DNA of 64,000 nucleotides from Williamsia sp. DF01-3 (GCF_023051145.1 NZ_JALKFS010000001.1:62001-126000); one strand, 5' to 3'; positions 52,881 to 63,198 are shown, counted from the first letter of the stretch. Notes: generated by a model from the letters alone, not told the origin. Numbers and translations are program-made.

Positions 52881-53054
52881 CGACGACTTACTAGCTGCCG
52901 CCTTGTAAAAAAGCGGTAAATGAACACCCTTGTTTGACCAAAGGCCATCCCTGCCGCCCTCAAATGTTTCAAACTGATCTTCAGCGTCAGTAACCAGACA
53001 GTGCTAAACATAGAACTGTCCGTTTTTGAGATCGCAGAAGACAGAGGCCGCGCC

Positions 53055-53891
53055 ATGATTCGACGTCTGTTAGTCAGGGTCAGTAGTTTGCTCGTCGTGG
53101 TCGCATTGGCAGCGGCGGTGCTTGCGTGGAGCGCGCAAGATTCGCCTGCGAGTGCCGCGACCTGCACGGCCAGCGCCGGAACGACGGCCGCGCCCCGGGG
53201 AAACATCACAGCCTGGCCGGGATGGCGCCAGATCTTTGTCGATGACTTCAACCGGTGCGACCTGGGGTCAGCGTGGGGTAAGTACTCCGGCCAGCCAGGA
53301 GGCAATCCGAACAGCTGGTGGGATCCTTCGCAAGTAAGTGTCGGTGATGGCAAGCTGCGACTGGGATCGACCTTGCAGAACGGACGCTGGCTCACCGGCG
53401 GTGTCTCCAACCACACTGTGTTCCAGCAGTACGGCAAGTGGGAAATGAGATTCCGTGTCGACAAGAGCGATGAGGTCAGCTTCCACCTCCTGCTTTGGCC
53501 CAAGAACGAGGTCTGGCCACCAGAAATCGACTTCCTCGAAAGCGTCGACGGCACGCGGGCCACCGCTTCGGCCGCGGTGCACTATCGCAACGCCAATGGC
53601 AGCCAAGGTCGAGTGATGCAAGGCATCAATGGCGATTTCAGCCGGTGGAATGTGGTCGGTGTCGAGTGGGGTCCAGGCATCGTACGGATGACCATGAACG
53701 GGAAGATCTGGAGCGAGTGGTCCGATGCTCGGGTGCCGGCGACGCCAATGTGGCTCGGCGTGCAGCTCGAGGCCGGTGCGTGTCAGCGGATCGCCGAGTG
53801 GAATTTGGGCACTACGTGCCCGCGAGCTGGCACACCCAGCAACGCTGCCATGGAAGTGGACTGGGTCACCGTGTACGCCCCCGGCTGGTGA
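53055..53891 (+). CDS. Secreted GH16 family glycoside hydrolase
   Basis: The 278-residue product starts at ATG 53055 (AGAGG upstream), with signal peptide MIRRLLVRVSSLLVVVALAA and cleavage near ASA (about residue 34). The beta-sandwich domain has FVDDFNRCDLGSAWGKY, YGKWEMRFRVDKSDE, and PPEIDFLESV, the ExDxxE catalytic motif of GH16 (nucleophile and acid/base Glu). RWNVVGVEWGPGIVRMTMNG and MEVDWVTVYAPGW complete the fold. Such enzymes cut beta-glucans, galactans or agar-like glycans. In this cluster it probably trims or releases the exported surface polysaccharide. No carbohydrate-binding module. Confidence 0.87.
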   Translation: MIRRLLVRVSSLLVVVALAAAVLAWSAQDSPASAATCTASAGTTAAPRGNITAWPGWRQIFVDDFNRCDLGSAWGKYSGQPGGNPNSWWDPSQVSVGDGKLRLGSTLQNGRWLTGGVSNHTVFQQYGKWEMRFRVDKSDEVSFHLLLWPKNEVWPPEIDFLESVDGTRATASAAVHYRNANGSQGRVMQGINGDFSRWNVVGVEWGPGIVRMTMNGKIWSEWSDARVPATPMWLGVQLEAGACQRIAEWNLGTTCPRAGTPSNAAMEVDWVTVYAPGW

Positions 53892-53949
53892 CCATAGGTG
53901 GCGGCGACAATAGCGGACTAGATGGCGTTCGAGAATATTCGATAGGCGG

Positions 53950-54177
53950 TCAATAGTCCTGCGCCGCCAGCACCACCAGCAGCAGCACAAAAAGCAGCTT
54001 AGCCACCGGGTCTCGCCCGAATCTGCCTTCATGGGGCACGCTGACTTCCCGCCACACCATCATGGCCACGAAGAGCACTCCGGCGATGCCGAACAGCACG
54101 TGGCTGCCGTAGATGCGGATGCCCCAGGCCACTCCAGCGAACAGGTTCAAGATCCACGATTCGAAAGCGGCAAACAT
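53950..54177 (-). CDS. Small membrane protein linked to the glycan polytopic protein
   Basis: The 75-residue product has two hydrophobic helices (VLFGIAGVLFVAMMVW and LLFVLLLVVLAAQDY at the end), with a basic-acidic loop (REVSVPHEGRFGRDPVAK) between. It starts directly after the stop of the upstream gene (54178), so the two are coupled. No known family. A subunit or regulator of the large membrane protein is likely. Confidence 0.6.
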   Translation of the reverse strand: MFAAFESWILNLFAGVAWGIRIYGSHVLFGIAGVLFVAMMVWREVSVPHEGRFGRDPVAKLLFVLLLVVLAAQDY

Positions 54178-56504
54178 CTAGGCCACCTCGATCGATGGCA
54201 CGTTAGGCCGCTTGAGGACGACAATTCCGTTGCCGCGGTACATAATTGTAAACTCTCCGCTGTCCAACAGTTGTTTAATTTCGTTGTCTAAGCGTGAGCC
54301 GGGGTAGCCGTATTGGTACATCAAAGCCGCCCGTGTTTGGTCCGACGTGAACACGTAATCAGGGTTCTCGTCGAGAGTGCAACCGACCAGGTCATCGAGG
54401 CACTCCAGCGATCCCACTCGGCTGATGTCGACCTCGGTGAACAGGCGTGGTCCAACTACGGTGGGCGATGGGCCCCACGCCATGATGGTGGTGTCGGTGG
54501 GCGCTCGTTGCAAAAGGTGCGAGCCGATCCTCTCTTGCGCCTTGCGGGTGTATTCGAATGACGTATTGAGCCCGCGATTGGCAGTCAGCACGAGCGACAG
54601 CAACACGAGCACCGCGGTGGCACCAGTAGCCACTGCGCCGTATCGCAGACGTGACGGTTGGGGGCGGGAGGAGTCCGGCGTCGGTGCGCCACCAGCGTTG
54701 AAAGGCTGGTAGGCGAAGGTCCTTGATCGCCGCTGGCCAATCAGTTTTCTGTGTAGGCGTGCGATCGCGCAGGCGGCCAGAGGTGCCAGGAAAGGTGAGG
54801 ACAGGACGAAGCATCGGATGATGACCTCGCCGCCGTAACTTTGAACGAGTACTAACCCGCCCGGGCACGCGGCGAGCAGGCCGATAAGTAACCATCCTCG
54901 CTGACGGCGGATCATGATCCATCCGGCTACGGCCACGATTGCGAGAACTCCAGAGGTGAGCAACCGCAGATACTGCATGTTCTGGTAGGAGGGATCAGCG
55001 CCCAGGCGGTCAGCAACTCCCCCACCCACAGCGCTCTGCACCTGTCCGACATCGCCCAGTAGGTAGTGGATGTGGCCGATCCAATAATCCGATGCGCCGA
55101 AGCTGAACCACGCGGCGAACAGCACCAGCGCAACCAGCCACAATGATCGGTAGCGAGTTGCTCCGAGTACGGAGAAGATCAACAACGATGCGATTGTCAC
55201 TATGGGTGTGAGTTGGTGTGCCACAACCATGGCCGCTAGAACCACGACGAGGACGGCTTCGACGGCTAGTGTCCATCCCGGCCCACGGGCCCAGACCCGT
55301 CCAGGGGTTCGACGCACGACAGTGAGAAAACGGGCCCGGCTGGGCGCGCGGTGTCGTGAGATACGACGGGTGGGAAGCCTGCTGGCTTTGTACTGCCACA
55401 GCAGGAGGGCAACGATTGAGGTGTACATGAACGTCGCTGTGGCCTGCGGTGCGAAATAGTCTTGCTGGTACCAGTTGAAGTAGCTGTAGATCAGGACCCC
55501 GAGCCAGGCGATCTTCGGTCGGGGACTGATAAATCGCCCGATCAACAAAAGCGGCGCGATCATGGTCAGCTCGTTGACCACCGGCGCCCACATCAAGAAC
55601 GGATCTGCAGTGGCGAATCCGGCGGCTTCAACCATTTGACCGGCGCCGGCGAAGAACCCGGCCCAGCTAAAGCGTGCGTCCGAGGGCGGCGGGAGTTGCC
55701 CTGCGGTGGTCAGTATCTCAATCAGACCACGATGGACAAAGGCGGTGGGGAATGACGCAGCGTTAGATGCCAGGGCCGTGAGCATTGAGGTGATCACGAC
55801 GACTCCGGCCACGACGACCAATGCCAGGGGAACGTCGATCGCTGTGCTGGTAAGTAGCCGTACAACTGCAATGTTGATCAGCAGCAGCGCGATGACGTAG
55901 TACGGGCCGACGTGGGTGATGATGCCGGTAGCATCGGCTGCCTCGAGGTCAAAGGATCGGACGGCCAGAGCAAAAAGACAAAACTTGCCCCGGCAACGAC
56001 AAGCCACGGGAGACGCAGTTTCCATGATTCCCAAGATCCTCGGGGTATCCGCATCGCTGGGCCCCGGGGGCCGGAGATCGTGAGTAGCCCTGCCAAAGCC
56101 AAAAGCAGGGCGGCGACGGCGACGGTCAGCTGCACGGGGATGGGGTGCCACCACGACAGGACAATTTGTGTTTGCCCGGTGAGAATTGTGGTTGCCAATG
56201 ACAGTGGGCCGGCCACCACAGTAGTGAGGGCTACACCGGGTAGACGCAGCATCGCTGCGATGGGCAGGCCTGGCAGCGTGTAGGTTGCCGCGACGATGAT
56301 GATCGCGCGCACCGGTGCGGGGAGCAGTGCCTGTTCGCCGGCGGCGGAAAGCAGTGTGACGCCGATGGTGCACAGTGCGACCACGAGGGAAAGCCACAAC
56401 GCTCGACGAGTCAACGGCGACGCACCGCGACGACGCGGTTCAGTTTGTGGCTGGGTCGGGGGTTGGGAAACCCAGATCGGGGATGTCACGACGTCACTAT
56501 GCAC
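54178..56504 (-). CDS. Large polytopic membrane protein (GT-C-like), one frameshift in the sequence
   Basis: The N-terminal part, read from 56504, has LTRRALWLSLVVALCTIGVT and several TM helices to LVVAGASFVFLLWPSD. Near 55953 the sense moves to the other phase at FDLEAADATGIITHVGPYYV, then about ten further helices (LLLINIAVVRLL, ALVVVAGVVVITSMLTALAS and so on) and a C-terminal soluble domain (IMAWGPSPTVVGPRLFTEVD, CTLDENPDYVFTSDQTRAAL). One missing base between GGATC and AAAGG gives SDPFDLEAADATG across the join and a protein of about 775 residues. The many-TM layout with a large periplasmic tail resembles GT-C glycosyltransferases or glycan polymerases of mycobacteria; no catalytic motif is certain. 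Confidence 0.62.
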
Positions 56505-58494
56505 GTGGGGCGCCCCGACGTTTACGGATCACCGTGGCGATCGAGGACTGCGCGTAGGCGGCTGGGCCTGCGATGTAGCCACGAAGTTCGGTCCATACCA
56601 ACGACCGGGGCATGGACTCTGGGCGGTGGGCGTTGCGGTCAGAATCGTTGTGTAGCAGGTATCGACCGCCTGCGGGGATGCGTTGGAGGACAGGGATTAG
56701 GGCTCCTGTGACAGCTAATTTTGTTAGTACTGCTGACATTCCGACCCCATAGCCGAACATTTGGTCGCTCAACGCTTGCATATCGGGCCGATGGTGGTGA
56801 CCAACAACAGCTTTCGGCTGGTAGATGATGGTGCAACCGGCTTCCAGAATGCGTCGGAACATGTCGAGGTCTTCACCGCCACGGGTTGGCGTGCCGGCGC
56901 CCAGTACTTCGTCAAAGCCGCCGACGAGGTCGATGGCGGTCCGATGGAGACAGACGTTGTTGCCGCTGCCGACTTCGCCACAGGTGTACGGAAAGAACAC
57001 ACTGCTGTCGGGGGCCTGGCCGAGGGTTCCGGCCAGAGGACTCGTGCCGGTGGTCCACACCAGTGGTGTCTCCCCTTTGTCGAACACGCCGGCCTTCTCG
57101 AACCACTGCTGTTCGATGGTGTCCATGTCGATGCCAATTACTCGCCCGGTGACAGCGTGCACCGTGTTGGTGTGATCTGCGACGAAGGTGGCCATCAGAG
57201 CGCCAATCCAGTCCGGCATCGGGTTGGCGTCATCATCGGTGAAGGCGATGAGTGTCCCGCGGGCATGGGCGATGCCGGCATTGCGTGCTGCAGACACCCC
57301 TTTGGTGGGTTGGGCGACGATGGTCAGTCGTTCATCGCGGACATTCTGGAGGACCTTCTGGACGCGGCCGGTGTGAGGGCTGTTGTCGACCACGATCACC
57401 TCGAGGGGACTGTAATCCTGTGACAGTAGGGCTCGAACAGTGTCGGCCAGAGTGTCGCGGCCAATAGAGGGGATGACGGCCGACACCAGCTCGCCCTCGC
57501 GAACGGCAGTCCGGGTGGGGGCGAGGGTCGTGGTGCCGTCGGAACGGCGACGACTGGAACGGGGCGTCTGCAGGAGCCGGCCACTGATCATGCCCCAGGC
57601 GGTAACAAGGAGCCCCGCGAACAGCATGACGAGGCGGCTGGGAGCTGCTGCGTCTCCCCGTCCCGTGGCGGCAATGCCAGCAGCTACGGCTCGGGTCAGC
57701 GTGTGCAACACGTACGCCTTCTCTGACGACAGACTTGCTTCGGTTCCTGCGATCCCAGCCAGTACCGCTTTGGATCTGCCTTCGTGGAGGCATCTGCTGG
57801 TGAAATACTTACGGGTTTGGCGGCTACGGGGAACAAAGTGATCGACGGCGAAGTCGACGTCACGCACGATGGTCGCCCCGGCTATCTCGCGTCGGATGGC
57901 GATTCCCATGGCGGTTTCCTCGCACCCGGCGGGCAACGTTCCTACCCGTCCGAGTTCGCTGTCGAACCCGCCGGCGCGCAGCAACGACTGTCGACGGCAG
58001 GCCATGGCTGCTCCGATGGGATTACGAATGGCGGCGCCGTGGTCAGGCAGGCCGGTGTAGTCGCAACCCACTACCCACCCGAACTCCGGAGGGAACCATG
58101 GTGGTGCCGTTCCGCCCTCCCACGTTGGGTGGACGGCCCCACCGATTGCATGCACGTTCGGTGCTTGGAACCGCGATCGAAGCGCCTCGAGTGAGCCGCT
58201 ACGACAGACCGCGTCGTCGTCGATGAAAATGACGATGTCCTTTGTTGATGCCGCTACCCCGGTGTTGCGTGCACCCGATAGTCCTTGGGCGTGGTCGTTT
58301 GGCACGACGCGAAGCTGTTCGGAAACTAGCGGGGTGATCTGCTCGAACAGCTCATCATTGTGATCGATGACCACAATGAGGTCGTCGGAGTCGTGGAGTT
58401 GGGTTCGTGCGCTGGTGATGGCCGCAGTCAGCTGCTCCAGTCGATCCAGTGTGTAGGCGCACACGACAACAGAAATCGACACAGGGGCCGTCAT
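56497..58494 (-). CDS. Two-domain GT2-GT2 glycosyltransferase
   Basis: The 665-residue protein contains two complete GT2 domains. The first (about 1-265) has VSISVVVCAYTLDRLEQLTA, GLSGARNTGVAASTKDIVIF and FIDDDAVCRSGS; the second (about 340-600) has VSAVIPSIGRDTLADTVRAL, LEVIVVDNSPHTG, KGVSAARNAGIAHARGTLIA and FTDDDANPMPDW. A TM-like helix (LVMLFAGLLVTAWGMISGRL) lies between them. Each has its own DDD metal site, so the enzyme could add two sugars or alternate linkages. It overlaps the GT4 gene by 4 bases upstream and the polytopic gene by 8 bases downstream. Likely a main chain-building enzyme of this glycan cluster. Confidence 0.87.
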   Translation of the reverse strand: MTAPVSISVVVCAYTLDRLEQLTAAITSARTQLHDSDDLIVVIDHNDELFEQITPLVSEQLRVVPNDHAQGLSGARNTGVAASTKDIVIFIDDDAVCRSGSLEALRSRFQAPNVHAIGGAVHPTWEGGTAPPWFPPEFGWVVGCDYTGLPDHGAAIRNPIGAAMACRRQSLLRAGGFDSELGRVGTLPAGCEETAMGIAIRREIAGATIVRDVDFAVDHFVPRSRQTRKYFTSRCLHEGRSKAVLAGIAGTEASLSSEKAYVLHTLTRAVAAGIAATGRGDAAAPSRLVMLFAGLLVTAWGMISGRLLQTPRSSRRRSDGTTTLAPTRTAVREGELVSAVIPSIGRDTLADTVRALLSQDYSPLEVIVVDNSPHTGRVQKVLQNVRDERLTIVAQPTKGVSAARNAGIAHARGTLIAFTDDDANPMPDWIGALMATFVADHTNTVHAVTGRVIGIDMDTIEQQWFEKAGVFDKGETPLVWTTGTSPLAGTLGQAPDSSVFFPYTCGEVGSGNNVCLHRTAIDLVGGFDEVLGAGTPTRGGEDLDMFRRILEAGCTIIYQPKAVVGHHHRPDMQALSDQMFGYGVGMSAVLTKLAVTGALIPVLQRIPAGGRYLLHNDSDRNAHRPESMPRSLVWTELRGYIAGPAAYAQSSIATVIRKRRGAPRA

Positions 58495-59663
58495 TGAGAT
58501 CCTTTAACTGCTTTTTGATAGAGCAGGGCGAACGCGTCAGCACGTTGCTGTATGCGATAAGTCTTTTCGGTCGCCACGCGCGCATTGTTACTGAGTCGCT
58601 CGGCGACTGGTCGGTCAGTCACCAGGATTCGTAGGGCGTTGGCGAAAGAATCGGCATCGTCAGTTCTCGCTATAAGCCCGGTTTCATTATGGCGAACAAA
58701 CTCGGGCAATCCTCCACTGTCGCTGGCAATTACGGGGCAGCCACTCGCTTGGGCCTCCAGGGCAATCAGACCAAAGGGCTCATCGACTGACGGTACGAGC
58801 ACAGCATCTACAGAGTTGAGCAGTCGTGAGACATCGGTCACATGATCGAGAAAGGTGTGTGCAGAACCGAGGCGCTGTTGCGCTAGTTGGCGCATCTGTT
58901 GTTGGTAGCCGCCGGAATCCTCCCCTGGCGCACCGACGAGCGCTAGGTGCACGTCCAGGTCTGCGTGCCGCAACTGGGCCACCGCTTCAATCGCGGTGTG
59001 CAGACCTTTGTTCGGATCTTGTCTGCCAATCACCGCGCACAGAAAACGGGTGGGATTGCCGTCGCTGAGTAGGTGGCGCACGTCGTGATCATGGCGCGGT
59101 GATGGATGGAACCGTTCCCCGTCGACCCCTTGATGGATGACAGAAGTCCGTCTTTGGGCCGTGGAGGTCAACTGTCCCTTCACTGCATGACTGACGGCGA
59201 CGCTGTGTGTCGCCGTCGACACGGCCGCGCTCACCGCGTGCCGGCCGGGACCTTCTGGGACTAGGTCATGAAGCTCGAGAACGACCGGTGTGCGGGTGAG
59301 CCGGCCCGCTATGGCGGCATCGATGTGGCTGAAGAGCCAGTTGGAATGGATGACATCAAAATCTCGGGCTGCGCGTCCGATGGCTCGTACGGACGCCGCC
59401 GTTCGAGGTACTTGGCCGGCGATCTGTCGCACCGGTAGGTATCCGGATTCCCCGCTGGGCCGAAATCCCGACCGCGGAGCCATCTCCAGGGGCAAGTACC
59501 ACAATCCGGCTTTGGTCCACCACTGCTGCAGAGCAGTATCAGGGGGGCCAGCCAACGTCACGTGGATGTTCATTGCCTTGAGTGGCAGGGCGAGATTGCG
59601 GAGGCTGTGGTCAGTGCCCACTGGTTTCTCCGACAATGTCAACGCAAGAACATCTAGCAACAA
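58491..59663 (-). CDS. GT4 family glycosyltransferase
   Basis: The long frame to 59873 has a non-protein-like N-terminus; the real start is one of the two TTG codons at 59660-59663 (GGAG upstream), giving 390 residues. The protein opens LALTLSEKPVGTDHSLRNLA and has VIHSNWLFSHIDAAIAG, LCAVIGRQDPNKGLHTAIEA (the donor-site start of GT-B domain 2) and VDEPFGLIALEAQASGCPVI with the E-x7-E motif of GT4, then ASDSGGLPEFVRHNETGLI. It should be a retaining glycosyltransferase using a nucleotide sugar. It is co-translated with the two-domain GT2 gene (4-base overlap). Confidence 0.87.
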   Translation of the reverse strand: MLLDVLALTLSEKPVGTDHSLRNLALPLKAMNIHVTLAGPPDTALQQWWTKAGLWYLPLEMAPRSGFRPSGESGYLPVRQIAGQVPRTAASVRAIGRAARDFDVIHSNWLFSHIDAAIAGRLTRTPVVLELHDLVPEGPGRHAVSAAVSTATHSVAVSHAVKGQLTSTAQRRTSVIHQGVDGERFHPSPRHDHDVRHLLSDGNPTRFLCAVIGRQDPNKGLHTAIEAVAQLRHADLDVHLALVGAPGEDSGGYQQQMRQLAQQRLGSAHTFLDHVTDVSRLLNSVDAVLVPSVDEPFGLIALEAQASGCPVIASDSGGLPEFVRHNETGLIARTDDADSFANALRILVTDRPVAERLSNNARVATEKTYRIQQRADAFALLYQKAVKGSQ

Positions 59664-59854
59664 AGACTCCGTGTTCGGCGATCGCAGGACCGGATTGTGG
59701 GCGATTGAAAGTGATCCTGCGCACGCGGCAGCCCTTGTGCCGCGTCGTGGCCAACATAGCAATACACTCCATCTCGCACCTGATGGCCGATTCAGTGTGT
59801 GAAAGTTCTCCGTTGACCTGCGCCCCGTTGCGCCGACTCTAAGGGTGTTTACCC

Positions 59855-61117
59855 ATGGCCGATCGCACGCCATCTACGACTTATCGCGTTTCAAATCTCG
59901 ATGTTGCGCGCGCTGGATCATGGACTCTGTCCGCATATGGGCCCGTTGAGTTCGGTGGGCGAGAGGGGCTGATTGCGGCCTTGGAAACGTTGTCGCGCAG
60001 CGGCCCCCAGGGCCGCGTCGGGTTGGTCGCTGACCCAGCGACGACGAAATGGCGCTTTGATCCTCAGCGGTTGCTTCGCTCAGTTACCGAGATTGATCCA
60101 GTAAGTGATGAGGACTTGTCCGCCACCATGACGCGGCTGATCGCTGAGCGGGACACATCTTTGCCGATCTGGGTCACCATTGCCGGTGATCGGCTGTTCG
60201 TGTTCCTTGAGCATGGACTGGGCGACGGCCGGTTGACGTTGGACCTGAGCCTTGCGTTGACAGATGCCACTCGTACCGGCGTCATACCCGCTTGGCAGCA
60301 GCGGCCGCCGGCTCGGGCGCGCGCGCTACCTCAAGCTCTGTTGGGAGCGATTAAGGCCAACCCGCGGCTGCCTCTGGAGACAACGAAGAAGTCCCCCGTC
60401 GAGCAGTCGCAGCCGGCGACGGTCCCGTGGACGCCCGCCCCGACTGCCGCCTATGCGCGTGGCACCGCTGACACGCTCGCGGAATTGGCGGCGTGGAAAA
60501 AATCGAACAACTTGAAGACGTCGACGGCCGCTTTGTTGATGGCGGCTAAAGTGCGCGCGTTGCGTGAAGTCGGTCTTGACCCGTATCGAACGGTGCACAT
60601 TCTGTTTGATGGCCGGCGGTACCTACCGCAGGAGGCCCACGTCCTGTCGAACTTCGCTGCGGGTTTGGAAGTGCCCCTAGACAATCCGGGCGATCCACTG
60701 CAGTTGGCAGCTGCTATGCGATCGGTAGCGGCGCAAGGCAGACCTGCTGCGAACCTAGCGGTCACTGCAGCCAAGGTGGCCATGAGTCGCCGCCTAACCC
60801 GGTCACAGAACGCTCATGCTGGTCAGTTGCACGCACCGGCATCTCCTCGTCCGAAGATGGCGTTCACTGACATGGGTAGCGCACCACAGCTCGAAGCTAT
60901 TGGGTGGACGACCACCGATCCCACACAGCGGCAGTACTGCGCCATGGTTGACTCCCCCACACCTGAGGCAGTGACCTTCACCAGCGGTCGACTGACCGGT
61001 GGGGCCACCGACACAGCATGCTTTCACCACAACGTGTTCTCTGCCGACTTGATTCAGAAGGCAATGACGAACGCTGTCTCTGACCCGGTACGACTGCTGT
61101 CAGCCAAGGATCTTTAA
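59855..61117 (+). CDS. Condensation-domain-like acyltransferase (PapA-type)
   Basis: The 420-residue protein has the size and pattern of the CoA-dependent acyltransferase/condensation superfamily. The central motif is LFVFLEHGLGDGRLTL, where HxxxDG reads H-G-L-G-D-G (about residue 120). The second half holds TSTAALLMAAKVRALREVGL and RTVHILFDGRRYLPQ, then LSNFAAGLEVPLDNPGDPLQ, like the DFGWG-side region. Mycobacterial PapA enzymes acylate trehalose or glycolipids; here the setting suggests acylation of a surface glycan or glycolipid. AAGGGTG precedes the ATG. It is followed 2 bases later by the membrane protein. Confidence 0.7.
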   Translation: MADRTPSTTYRVSNLDVARAGSWTLSAYGPVEFGGREGLIAALETLSRSGPQGRVGLVADPATTKWRFDPQRLLRSVTEIDPVSDEDLSATMTRLIAERDTSLPIWVTIAGDRLFVFLEHGLGDGRLTLDLSLALTDATRTGVIPAWQQRPPARARALPQALLGAIKANPRLPLETTKKSPVEQSQPATVPWTPAPTAAYARGTADTLAELAAWKKSNNLKTSTAALLMAAKVRALREVGLDPYRTVHILFDGRRYLPQEAHVLSNFAAGLEVPLDNPGDPLQLAAAMRSVAAQGRPAANLAVTAAKVAMSRRLTRSQNAHAGQLHAPASPRPKMAFTDMGSAPQLEAIGWTTTDPTQRQYCAMVDSPTPEAVTFTSGRLTGGATDTACFHHNVFSADLIQKAMTNAVSDPVRLLSAKDL

Positions 61118-61119
61118 GG

Positions 61120-61875
61120 ATGTCCGCACCCCGCCATCTACACCCAGGGACGCCACCACCCCGGATACCGGGTGCAACGCGTGTGGCCGCCATCTTATGG
61201 ATATCGATGCTTCAGGTCTTCGTTGTCGAGACGATCGTGATCGCCGGGTGGCGTGGAAGATATTCGCGGAGCGGGCAGTTCATCAGTGAACTTGGAACCG
61301 GTCAGTGCAGTGCACTGGCCGGTTGTGTGAACTTGTCGTGGCTGATGAACGCGTCGATCGCTGTGGCTGGGCTGTCGTTGGCGGTGGGCGCGATCTGTTG
61401 GGCGCGAAGCGGTGCACTCGATGCCGTATTGGCAGCTCTTCTGGTTGTTGGTGCTGCTGGCTTGGTCGGATTGGCGTTTTTGCCTTTGGACTCACATGTC
61501 GTGCTTCATTCGCTGGCTGCGAACATCTTCTTTGCCTCCACGCCAGTGACGTTGGTGATCGCGAGCGCTCGCGTGGTGCGTCAAACCCGACCCTCACCCG
61601 CCGGCATCGTGGCCTTACTGTTTGGGCTCATCGCCAGCTCAAGTTGGGTGGTCCACGCCTCAGGTCTGGCCGAAACCAACCTCGACGACGCTCGTGGTCT
61701 TGTGCAGCGGTTCCTGGTGTATTCGACTCTGCTGAGCATCGTGGCGTTGGCGTGCGCCCTGTACGGCGCGGCCCGGCAGGCACAGCCCCGTATTGCATCG
61801 CCCCCCAGCGTGTACTCAGGTCAGCGTTGGCCCACGGAGCAGGCGCCACAACGGAATGATCAGGAGCGTCGCTGA
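61120..61875 (+). CDS. DUF998-family membrane protein
   Basis: The 251-residue protein has six TM helices and the early motif GRYSRSGQFISELGTGQCSA, the Y-S-x-x-x-x-x-I-S-E-L-G signature of DUF998. Other segments are LAVGAICWARSGALDAVLAA and VVHASGLAETNLDDARGLVQ. DUF998 proteins have no agreed function. The gene lies 2 bases after the acyltransferase stop and its 3' end overlaps the convergent flippase gene by 60 bases. It probably supports the acyltransferase in membrane-linked acylation. Confidence 0.75.
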   Translation: MSAPRHLHPGTPPPRIPGATRVAAILWISMLQVFVVETIVIAGWRGRYSRSGQFISELGTGQCSALAGCVNLSWLMNASIAVAGLSLAVGAICWARSGALDAVLAALLVVGAAGLVGLAFLPLDSHVVLHSLAANIFFASTPVTLVIASARVVRQTRPSPAGIVALLFGLIASSSWVVHASGLAETNLDDARGLVQRFLVYSTLLSIVALACALYGAARQAQPRIASPPSVYSGQRWPTEQAPQRNDQERR

Positions 61876-63198
61876 CACGGCTTCACCAGCGAGGTATGCA
61901 TAGCCTGCGCCGGCAATGCCCAGGTCGGCGACCAGAATGAACGCGCCGCCAATGGCGCCGAGTGCCGCCAGGACTCTGCCGACGATCGCGAGACCGAGTC
62001 GCTGGCGCAACCGAGCCAAAGCGGCATAAAAGATGTTGATCGCCATAAACGGCAACGTAGCCGCACCCAAAACCAGCAGTGTCATGCCCTGCGAGCGGTA
62101 GTCCTGGCCGAGGTAGCTCAGGAGGAATGGTCCAACCACCACGAGCGCCGCGGCTCCGCCGACGGTGATCACCAGGATCAACGTCGCAAAGGTGCGAATG
62201 AGTTTGGGCGCGTTCGTAAAATCGGTGGCCACCTCAGCCACGAACGGGCCAATGAGCATGGCCATCAAGATGAAGATCGCGCCCACCATGGCCCAGGTCA
62301 CCGCGAAGTACGCGTTCGCTTCTGTATCGAGCAGAGCGACGATCGCCAGCGGAACGACGGTGGGTGCCAGCGAGTTCAGAGCCACCAATACGTACGAGGA
62401 CACGAAGTAACGCGCCAGCTCAGGTCGCGAGGGAAGCTGTCCGATCGCCGGTGACGAGACGGTGGCCGGTTTTCCCGCACGCCGATACAGCATAGTCAAA
62501 AGCACAGCTACGGCGACCGCCGCCGGAACCATCCACGACAATACGATGGTGTCCGATTGAGTCACCCCGAGTATGCCCAGGACGCTGACCATCACCAACT
62601 TCGCGGTGGCGTGCGAGATGTTCTTCGCCGCCGCCCACCTTCCCACGCCCAATGCGTTCGCCAACTGATCAGACAGGCTGAAGTAGCCCAGGACAAGTAC
62701 CCACAGCGCGACCGCGGCGATCTGCCAGGCTGAGGTCAGCACGCCTCCGATGAGATACAGACCGGCACCCAATACCACCCCGACAGCCAACGCTGACAGA
62801 CTGGCGGTAGCGAACCCACCCACCGCGTAGGTTCTACGGCGGTCGCCGGTCAATGGCAAAAACCGCTCAAACATCGCGCCGATTGACAGGTTCGACAGCG
62901 CAGAACCCGCCACGCACGAGGTGATAACTGCCGATGCTGCCCCTACAACTGTCGGTTCGAACAGCTTCGCGATGGCTGCCCAGAAAATCAGGCCGAGAGC
63001 GGCATTGGCGAGTGCGGCAACCACCAGGGATACCGAGTTGATTGCCAGATTGCGTGAACCACCGGGCGGCCGCAGTTCGTCAGCGCTACGAGTTGGCGGC
63101 GCACTCGCCGGATAGGGCAACTTCGGTGCAGCAAAGTCGCTGTTGTTGTCCTCAAGCCGGCGATGGCGGCCGCCGGCATCGGCGGGTCTAGGTGTCAC
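61816..63198 (-). CDS. Polysaccharide flippase (MOP/Wzx-like), second copy
   Basis: The 460-residue protein starts with GTG 63198, overlapping the pyruvyltransferase stop by 11 bases (coupled). An N-terminal cytoplasmic tail of about 45 residues precedes about 12 TM helices, beginning LAINSVSLVVAALANAALGL; FEPTVVGAASAVITSCVAGS matches the other flippase at 51579-52880. It should export the lipid-linked glycan built by the cluster enzymes. Having two related flippases 9 kb apart suggests two different glycans or an old duplication. Confidence 0.85.
   Translation of the reverse strand: MTPRPADAGGRHRRLEDNNSDFAAPKLPYPASAPPTRSADELRPPGGSRNLAINSVSLVVAALANAALGLIFWAAIAKLFEPTVVGAASAVITSCVAGSALSNLSIGAMFERFLPLTGDRRRTYAVGGFATASLSALAVGVVLGAGLYLIGGVLTSAWQIAAVALWVLVLGYFSLSDQLANALGVGRWAAAKNISHATAKLVMVSVLGILGVTQSDTIVLSWMVPAAVAVAVLLTMLYRRAGKPATVSSPAIGQLPSRPELARYFVSSYVLVALNSLAPTVVPLAIVALLDTEANAYFAVTWAMVGAIFILMAMLIGPFVAEVATDFTNAPKLIRTFATLILVITVGGAAALVVVGPFLLSYLGQDYRSQGMTLLVLGAATLPFMAINIFYAALARLRQRLGLAIVGRVLAALGAIGGAFILVADLGIAGAGYAYLAGEAVSATLLIIPLWRLLRGPTLT

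Noticed and set aside
56398-56504. Start of the polytopic protein at 56397 in the downstream phase
   Set aside because: That phase gives arginine-rich nonsense before about 55960; the other phase from 56504 gives proper TM helices.
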